Shown: one piece after another, positions 57,958 through 64,000 of the stretch
Numbering within the stretch: position 1 is the stretch's first letter
How the letters are laid out: every line of letters starts with the position of its first letter
Assembly: GCF_001316005.1 (NCBI RefSeq)
Contig: NZ_BBBJ01000003.1
Span: forward strand, 143,867-207,866
Direction of reading: 5' to 3'
DNA from: Vulcanisaeta distributa JCM 11217
GTDB lineage: Archaea > Thermoproteota > Thermoprotei > Thermoproteales > Thermocladiaceae
DNA length: 64,000 bases
Position numbers and translations under genes: made by a program
Notes under the pieces: generated by a model
What the model was told of the DNA's origin: nothing
Databases searched by the model: none
Seen by the model: the letters and a program-made list of their open reading frames with translations, nothing else

Positions 57958-59788
57958 CCGCAGATCGGCCCATTTATCAGTAATTGCCTTATGTATATGG
58001 TTGTGTTCACGACGTAGTTTGCGTATGCCGTTATTGTTATGTTCCCATAGTACTTATTATAAATTGTGATTGATGTCTCGTTATTGCCTGTGGTTAGGTC
58101 TACCGTGTAACTGTTGATTCGTAGGTATGCAAGGGTTACATTTAATGATCTTAAGTATTTAGGGCCTACCCACGAATATCGTATCGTTACGTAATACGTA
58201 CCTGGTGGCAATGCCTCACTTACCGTGAACCAAGCCCCCCAGGCGCTTCACTTGGTGTGTGGGTTATTTCTCCGTTTATTATTTGTCCATTGATTATGGA
58301 TACCATGCTTGGTGTTACATTTAGGGTTAGTGGTTCGCATATTATTGGCTTACCCGTGTAATTTGCCCTTAAGACCAATAATGAATTCCCGATCACCATA
58401 TAGACCCCCCCATAACCCTCCATTAACGCCGCATTTACATAATCATTATATGGCGTACCCCACCAGGTGAACCAGGGACTATTTGGCTGGGCCACTATGT
58501 ACTCGGGCCTTAACCATGGGTACACTGTGTGTAGGCGTTTATGTTGTTTGAGAATGGCGGGTATAGGTTGTTCTGAACAAGCACGGTGGCGTTGCTCGGT
58601 ATTAACTTCAATGCGTCCCAAATTTCGTAATCAACCCTAGTCAGTTGATACTGAAAGTGAATTAGTGGGCTGACGCCGAGGAGCACTATTAACGTTGAGA
58701 TCAGTATTAACGCCATTAACCTCCTCTGCTGCTCAATAGGTGCTTTCGACACGGCGATTATCGATGCCATTATTATGAATGGTATTGAGAATGAACTATA
58801 CTGAAAGAATGGGCTGTAATAAATGACGTCACTCGTTAGAAAAGATGCAAGGGGCCATGCAAGCGATGGGAGGACTAGTGGGTCTAGGAAGGCTGTGAAC
58901 GCCGTTGGTGCATAGAGCTCGAGGAAGTATAGGAATTTCTCCGTGCCATATACGGAGTATAGCCTCGGTATTAGTAATGGGTCCTTTATGACCGATATTA
59001 ATATGCCGAAGCTAAATGATGATGCGTACTGCTCAGGTAAGCCTGACAACGGCGATGTGGTTGTTGGGCCAAGTGGATTAAGTAAAGACTTAATCATAGG
59101 GCGATTAGAAGAACAGCTATTGATATTACCATTGTTAATACACCATGCGCTAATTCACGCTTTCTCCTAATGTTTGTAATCACGTAGTATAGGCCAAGTA
59201 GTGCCATGGGTATCGGTGCGAACTCAATGGTGCCAAGCGTAAGTAGTAATATTGGGTAGTAAATCCTCCACCTCCTCGTTATTAAGAAGTACGTTGAATA
59301 CAGGGCTAGGGGGGGCATGAATATAGCCTCCATGTGAAAGTCAAAGGAGTTAACGCCCTGGACCAGTGGGTTCATGAGGTAAATAATTGCGAAGAATACC
59401 CCTAACCAATCCCTGCCCAGGTACTTACCTAGCCAATAAATCGGTAATGCCCCCGAGAGCTATGAGTACTGTCTGAGCACAAGCAGCGTGGCTGGGCTTG
59501 GGTACACAGCATATATAGGCAGGAATAGGAATAGCGTTGGTGAGAAGTGGACGTCCAGGAAGCTATAGCCTATAGGCCTGGCTTGGGTATTATCGCCACA
59601 TCCACACTCTCATAAAACAGCCTATGGTAATACAGTGTCGATGCCAACGCCTGGGCGAAGATCCCAAGGTCCGCGGCGTGGGTGTGGAATGTTAAGTACT
59701 TAAGTAATATGTAATATGACATTATCGTAATATACACCGCAATGCCGAGGTAAACCACCAGGCTGCTAGCATTAACCTGCTTCCTCAT
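57954..59788 (-). CDS. DUF2079 membrane protein, several frameshifts
   Basis: Large polytopic membrane protein. From 59788: VVYLGIAVYITIMSYYILLKYLTFHTHAADLGIFAQAL, the DUF2079 N-terminal signature, which in glycosyltransferase-C-like membrane proteins precedes a polyprenyl-linked sugar step. Fragments at 59788-59570, 59375-59094, 59097-58510, 58621-58220 and 58211-57954. The C-terminal domain (EAPGAWFTVSEALPPGTYYV) follows when the C6 run 58235-58240 is four or seven. More than four breaks; the C5 at 59449-59453 is one. Possibly about 600 aa. A true pseudogene cannot be excluded. Confidence 0.65.
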
Positions 59789-59822
59789 TTATTAAGGTCA
59801 TGGTTAGGGAATTATTAAGTAA

Positions 59823-60581
59823 TTACTTCATGAAATCAAGTATTGATGATCCACCACCCTCATGCTTAATTTCCTGGCAATTAATGCTTATTGACTTTAA
59901 TCCGTCACTACCAACCTCAAGTATTATTGGTTTCCAAATGTTTGTGAAGGCAGCATTGATTATGTAGGAGTTGCCGGACTTGATGCACCTAACCACTGAG
60001 TTATGGGCGTGACCGTGTATTGCGATAACATTATTACTAAAAATCACGCTCTCCAAATCCCTAACCCCCCCGAGACTCGGCCAAATCCTCGGATCCTCAC
60101 CCTGGAGGGTCTTAAACGTTGGTGCGTAGTGTATTAGTAGGATTGTTAATTCCCTCGATGAGTTGATGGTCCTCTTAAGCCACTCAACCCTGCGCCTATA
60201 CGTATCCGTTATGTGGGGTATGTGCCTTAATTGCCATGTTGTTGGTCTCTCCAGGGATCCCTTAGAACCAATTATTCTGAGCGTTACATCATTTATTGTT
60301 AATTTAATTACTTCATCATCAAGCCACTTAACGACATTGAGTTCCCGGGCCCTCGGCATGACCTCATCATAATCCTCATTACCTGGTACAGCAATTATTG
60401 TGTCACTTAGTTTCTTTAGTTCGTTAATTAGTATTTTCAATCCTTCAATTTTTCCCTCCTCCATTAAGTCGCCAGCTATGAGTATGGCGTCGAACTTGCC
60501 AAGGTCCTTAACAGCCTCCCTAAACCTTGGGAAGTACTTTGGCGAGTGAATGTCTGCCGTGGCGAGTATCCTAGCGACCAT
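59823..60581 (-). CDS. Calcineurin-like metallophosphoesterase
   Basis: 252 aa, intact. Metal-binding motifs in the usual order: ATADIH, LIAGDLME, VPGNEDYDE, LLIHYAPTF, AIHGHAHNSVV (GDxH…GDxx…GNxD/E…H…GHxH pattern). Substrate unknown. C7 (60065-60071) gives PSLGGVRD. It is divergent from the acetyltransferase gene with a 50-bp spacer. Confidence 0.88.
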   Translation of the reverse strand: MVARILATADIHSPKYFPRFREAVKDLGKFDAILIAGDLMEEGKIEGLKILINELKKLSDTIIAVPGNEDYDEVMPRARELNVVKWLDDEVIKLTINDVTLRIIGSKGSLERPTTWQLRHIPHITDTYRRRVEWLKRTINSSRELTILLIHYAPTFKTLQGEDPRIWPSLGGVRDLESVIFSNNVIAIHGHAHNSVVRCIKSGNSYIINAAFTNIWKPIILEVGSDGLKSISINCQEIKHEGGGSSILDFMK

Positions 60582-60630
60582 TTAATAAGTGATAAAGCAT
60601 ATTATTAAATTACTTTTTGGGTCTAGGTAA

Positions 60631-61143
60631 ATGAACGGCGGTTTTGAATTACGGAGATGCAACCCAGACAGTGATATGGATATAATAGTGGGTCTCGAGA
60701 GGGAGATATTCAGGCCAAGTGAGCAGTACACCCTAGGCTTCATTAATTGGTTATGTAGAAACTGCACTAATTATTCCTACATAGCGTTCATGGATGGTAA
60801 GCCCGTGGGCTACATAATATCATGCATAGAGGGCCGTAGTAGGGGTCACGTAATATCCGTGGGGGGGGTCCTCAGGGACTATAGGAGGATGGGCATTGGT
60901 GGTGCGCTCATGTGTAGATCGATATGTTCGATGGCCGAGAGGGGCATTGACCACGTGATACTTGAGGTTAGAGTGTCAAACACTCCAGCCATAACACTTT
61001 ATAGGAAGCTTGGCTTTGACGTGAATGGCGTATTAAGGAGTTACTACAATGATGGTGAGGATGCGTACCTAATGATACTTGAGGATGATAAGTTTGAGGC
61101 GTTAATACGTAAATGCTGCTCAGTAGCCAAACAACCTCCTTAG
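60631..61143 (+). CDS. rimI: GNAT N-acetyltransferase (RimI/NAT-like)
   Basis: 170 aa. The acetyl-CoA binding loop YRRMGIGGAL (R/QxxGxG/A) and NTPAITLYRKLGFDVNGVLRSYY are the RimI/ARD1 family pattern, so N-terminal protein acetylation is the likely job. The G8 run at 60861-60868 gives SVGGVLRDY, one Gly longer than the family loop. Two in-frame Met starts; ATG 60631. The C-terminus overlaps the reconstructed SQR 3' end by 24 bp. Confidence 0.85.
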   Translation: MNGGFELRRCNPDSDMDIIVGLEREIFRPSEQYTLGFINWLCRNCTNYSYIAFMDGKPVGYIISCIEGRSRGHVISVGGVLRDYRRMGIGGALMCRSICSMAERGIDHVILEVRVSNTPAITLYRKLGFDVNGVLRSYYNDGEDAYLMILEDDKFEALIRKCCSVAKQPP

Positions 61144-62302
61144 GTACGTCTGCATCCAACGATCCTTCTGTATCGTGTAGTCCCTCTTAGGCTCAGTCCT
61201 TACTCGGCTTCGGCGGTTGTTGTGTATAGTCAAAGCCAAATTGAACACTTATAGTCTCCAACTTACCCTCAATGTTGCCGACATAGGCCCAGCCAACGAA
61301 TGCGTACTGCACGGACACCCGCTCATTGCTGCCCAGGTCCTCTAGGATCTTATTGGTGGCGAATAATGCGCTTTCAAACGCAATCTCCTGATTCTTTGGA
61401 TATGGTAATTTCGCCGCATCGCCGGCGGCAAGTACATCATCGAACTTAGGACTTCTAAGGTCTGTTGGTGATCTAATCTCAACCCAATCAGTGCCTAGGC
61501 CCGCATCCCTTACGAATGACGGGACCCTGTTAGGTTCAAGCATTGCCAGTAAGTCGTACTTATACCTCTCGCCACTCTTCGTAATGACTTCCCTATCGCT
61601 CATCTCAATTATTTCCTGGTTAGTGACTAATTCGATGCCAGCCTTATCATAAATAGTCTTTACAACGTCAGCGATTACGGGTGGCTGTGTCTTATCATTC
61701 GCATCAATGTGTATTATCCTGACCTTATCCCTGACACCCCCCCTATACTTAAGGATTGTGTGAATAAGCAATGCTGTCTCTGTCGGTGCAGGGGCGCATC
61801 TATAAGGTGCCTTTGGTGCATACACAATCACAGTGCCCTCATTCATGCTCCACACCCTATTCTTAAGCACATGAACCCTGCCTGGGTCGTAAACGTTCGC
61901 ATTCATGTACCAGTACTTCTCATAGCCGTTTATTGATGAACCATCAAAAACCACGCCAGGCGCCAGTACCAAGTAGTCATAGCCTAGGCTTCTTACTTTA
62001 TTACCAAGTAGGGTCTCGGCATAATTAACAACCCTATTACCCGGATCAATACTAACCACGTCACCAGTAATCACATTAACGCCCTTCAACCCAACCTCCT
62101 CATAACCCCCCCTGATAATCCTTCCATACTCCTCCTCATTAGTTAGCAGTAATGGTCTCGTGGGTCCACCCACGTAGTGCCTATCCCTAGTTATCACGGT
62201 AACCTCAACCAAGTCCTTAGCCCTCTCAATCAGCGTGTTTGCGATTGTTAACCCAGCAATCCCACCACCGACAATGACCACCTTTTTACGGGACATACCC
62301 AT
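61120..62302 (-). CDS. sqr: Sulfide:quinone oxidoreductase-like flavoprotein, one frameshift
   Basis: FAD-dependent membrane-associated enzyme. [21 protein letters not shown] binds [15 protein letters not shown] follows, the active region is [15 protein letters not shown], and [19 protein letters not shown] contacts FAD at the end. The open frame ends at 61193 (KPSKD), but removal of one G near 61198 continues [27 protein letters not shown] to TGA 61120-61122, matching the amphipathic C-terminal helix of SQR-type proteins. About 394 aa. Sulfide versus other quinone-linked substrate is unproven. C7 runs (61737-61743, 62106-62112) add Gly. Confidence 0.82.
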
Positions 62303-62617
62303 CAGGGCTTGGTTAAGCCACGTGAATATAAAACAACGCCCAAAGTCAATGGCATTTAGAAGGGGAACGCTAGTTCAGTTAAAATATCACTTCCTCAATC
62401 TTGAGACAATTAGTTTATTACCCACGGCATTAATGGTTAGTAAACCATCATCAGCCAGCCAGGCAACGTATATATTGTTTTCTGTGTTCTGGGTTTGGGA
62501 GATTTTTGTTCTGTGGGTTGGGGGGGCTTTGGTCCTTGTTGCTTTTGTTGTTGGTGTGGTTCCTGTTGATGCGCCTTACCTCTACCTGCGTTGGCGCCCC
62601 TTAGGCTGTTCAGCCCC
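62303..62617 (+). other. Region without a supported gene
   Basis: 315 bp between the SQR and the P-loop ATPase. The plus-strand frame 62235-62723 runs into both flanking genes in antisense and its hydrophobic stretch (ILFSVFWVWEIFVLWVGGALVLVAFVVGVV) has no homologue I recognise. A G7 run lies at 62520-62526. The composition shifts to T/G-rich here. Probably intergenic or a remnant of a repeat-family gene. Confidence 0.5.
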
Positions 62618-63115
62618 TCATAGTGTGGCTACGTTCATCAACTGCTTCACGGTGTTTTCGACGTTCCTAACCTCGATTTTCACGTTTGGGCTTGCGTATG
62701 CGGTCGTTGGAGATGGGTCGTAGAGGAGGACCAGCTTGCCGAAGCTGTTAATGAAGTCCCTCTTGTAAGTCTCTAGGAAATTCTCAATAGCCAGCTCGGC
62801 AATATCATCAATAATCTCCTCAAGCCTAACGACACCATAATACCCACCACCTCTAAGCAACTCCCAAATACCATACAAAGCCAGTGTGGACTTACCAACA
62901 CCCTTAGGACCTGTCAAGACCACCAATCCACTTTTCAACCCATCAATGACTCGGCTCAGGTACCTATCGAATTCGCCATCCCTTAAGTCAATACCGAGTT
63001 GATTCGCGAAATCTCTCCCGTAGGTCTCTGAGACCTCGCCAAGATCATTATCAACGAGCCTAGCATTTGGGTAAAGCCCATCATCGGCTGGGTTAATGAG
63101 TGGGTTTGGGCTTGG
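62618..63115 (-). CDS. P-loop ATPase fragment next to PaREP2b-like gene
   Basis: Open from 63115 (NPADDGLYPNARLVDNDLGEVSETYGRDFA) through LVVLTGPKGVGKSTLALYGIWELL (Walker A) to the stop at 62618. The 5' end is unresolved: the only upstream Met in frame is followed by a stop, so the start may be frameshifted near 63115. The C-terminal half of a normal ATPase, with Walker B, is missing, so this is a partial or broken gene. The family is found as repeats in Thermoproteales, which fits the PaREP2b-like neighbour (my recollection, not tested). Confidence 0.5.
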   Translation of the reverse strand, partial: PSPNPLINPADDGLYPNARLVDNDLGEVSETYGRDFANQLGIDLRDGEFDRYLSRVIDGLKSGLVVLTGPKGVGKSTLALYGIWELLRGGGYYGVVRLEEIIDDIAELAIENFLETYKRDFINSFGKLVLLYDPSPTTAYASPNVKIEVRNVENTVKQLMNVATL

Positions 63116-63266
63116 CTATTTCATTACCTTGTTACGTTGGCTTAAGCGTGGCTTGTCAAGTGCATTAACAACCAATTCATTGACCCCCCCTCTTTCAATT
63201 AAATGCTTAAGCCTATTCAGCACTTTCTCGGCAGTGATTTATTAGTTTGGTTGTTATTTTAGTCCT

Positions 63267-64000
63267 ATGGATGTTTCCATGGCTCTTAATGGCTTGAGGA
63301 TTTGCTGGGGTGTGAGGGTAAGAGGCTCTAAACGACTGAGGTGCGGTGAGGAGGTTAGCGACCCAAGGGTTGTTGAAGAAACAATGAAACTAATCAATGA
63401 GTTCCTAAACCGAGTCGAGAAGCATAGAAACGTGCTATTGAGCGAATCAAACACGCCATTCAATGAGACAATCAATGCCCTGAGTGAGTGGTTGAGTAAG
63501 ATTGAGGAGAGGATTAACGAAAGCAACGACAAAAACATAACCAACTTGAGGAAAACAATGCTCAAAGCTGGAAAGAAAATGCTGAAACTAGCCGAGAAAG
63601 CACGCGAGAAGTGGTTAAAGACCTACAAGCGAGAGCTTGAGGAGCTGATTGAGGAGTTGAGAAAGGGCGAAGCCGATGTAGTCATTAGCGGTGACCCATT
63701 TAATGAGGACAGGAGCTTCGTGGCGCACCTATACGCGGAGAGCCTGGCGATTGATGTAGTAAGGGTGGCTAAGTCGGGTAGTATAACAGTAATGCTACAC
63801 ATAACTGGCCTCAAGGGCTTTAACGTTATCACGCCCAAGCTATTCGGCGAAAACACGCTAAGGGCAATGCAGTACGGCTGATGTTGACCGACGGCTCAAT
63901 CCACAAGGATGGCTATCCAGAGATGGGTACGAACCAAACGTGGCAAGCCATTGTCTGGTTAATTACGTGGCCAGGGAGGAATTATATGTGCATAGATGGT
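63267..64000 (+). CDS. PaREP2b-like protein, partial at right edge, one frameshift
   Basis: ATG 63267. A charged, coiled-coil-rich part (ERINESNDKNITNLRKTMLKAG) precedes AIDVVRVAKSGSITVMLHITGLKGF; the frame then breaks near 63877. In the next frame LTDGSIHKDGYPEM, WQAIVWLITWPG and YMCIDG continue to the window end. LTDGSI and WQAIxWLxxWPG recall PaREP2b, a protein family amplified in Pyrobaculum and relatives; this is memory of the family, not a search. The gene is cut by the edge. The function of the family is unknown. Confidence 0.55.

Noticed and set aside
62235..62723. 162-codon plus-strand frame with a strong hydrophobic stretch as a membrane protein
   Set aside because: It runs antisense through the SQR start and the ATPase end, and its hydrophobic part is T/G-rich low-complexity translation.
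1..64000. Programmed ribosomal frameshifting at G/C runs as explanation of split genes
   Set aside because: The breaks need +1, -1 and other shifts at many unrelated contexts, several are not at G/C runs at all, and the tRNA-Thr run cannot be fixed by the ribosome.
1..64000. CRISPR array or other direct-repeat array
   Set aside because: No regularly spaced repeat of 20-40 bp was found on reading through; the only recurrent short sequence is the G/C run itself.

Overview
The window reads as chromosome of a hyperthermophilic crenarchaeon of the Thermoproteales. A Vulcanisaeta/Caldivirga-like organism is my guess and was not tested. The grounds are archaeal-type enzymes (NurA, archaemetzincin, archaeal ProRS, core-only MetE, MthK-like channel, COG1031 radical SAM protein, NOG-type GTPase), a tRNA-Val with an intron at the non-canonical 29/30 position, leaderless promoters with TATA boxes about 26-28 nt before the start codon, DUF4382/DUF998/DUF2079 membrane families, and a PaREP2b-like gene at the right edge. 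There is no rRNA, no CRISPR array and no obvious insertion sequence.

Layout. 1-6 kb: moeA end, a small unknown gene, nurA, an exported protein, a thioredoxin-fold protein, a radical SAM enzyme. 6-11 kb: a HEPN-MNT toxin-antitoxin pair and several exported, membrane or coiled-coil proteins. 11-16 kb: MarC-like protein, metE, an AsnRS-like enzyme without anticodon domain, cobQ. 16-20.6 kb: two winged-helix regulators, DUF4382 protein, APC permease, TrkA-type protein, KDG kinase. 20.6-28 kb: tRNA-Val, acyl-CoA synthetase, K+ channel, hemD, a sugar epimerase, two membrane proteins, cbiX, cobD/cbiB. 28-37 kb: Lrp regulator, RibL-like cytidylyltransferase, a second exported protein of the first type, proS, ferredoxin, a kinase-like protein, PUA protein, MetRS-beta-like protein, M16 peptidase, sirtuin. 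37-45 kb: glycogen-type genes (glycosyltransferase half, GH57), amidohydrolase, oxidoreductase-like and VWA proteins, PTPS, SUMT, archaemetzincin. 45-51 kb: a DNA adenine methyltransferase divergent from an operon with two HerA/VirB4-like ATPases and a membrane protein between them. 51-62 kb: S-adenosylmethionine decarboxylase, PHI, PhoH-KH ATPase, LOG-like protein, NOG GTPase, tRNA-Thr, exported proteins, AbrB, DUF2079 protein, phosphoesterase, acetyltransferase, sulfide:quinone oxidoreductase. 62-64 kb: P-loop ATPase and PaREP2b-like gene.

The most striking property is not a gene. By eye I count roughly 135 runs of six or more G or C, nearly all exactly seven long, on both strands, in genes and between them; at this composition only a handful are expected by chance. 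In conserved proteins the run usually adds exactly one Gly or Pro to a motif that normally has one (Walker A, MNT, MetE DGEQ, acyl-CoA synthetase WGxP), as if a run of four had become seven. The tRNA-Thr acceptor stem carries eight G where base pairing allows four. Many genes also carry single-base frameshifts, often at G/C runs of 5, 6, 7 or 8. The simplest reading is a systematic consensus error in the assembly. A real tract expansion is the exciting alternative, and raw-read mapping would decide. Because of this, I report split genes as one CDS over their reconstructed span and name the break points.

Pathways: B12/tetrapyrrole genes (cobQ, cbiX, cobD, hemD, SUMT) are scattered over 30 kb. 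Entner-Doudoroff (KDG kinase), ribulose-monophosphate (PHI), glycogen/alpha-glucan (GH57, GT) and polyamine (S-adenosylmethionine decarboxylase) enzymes indicate a heterotrophic, facultatively sulfide- or quinone-linked thermophile.
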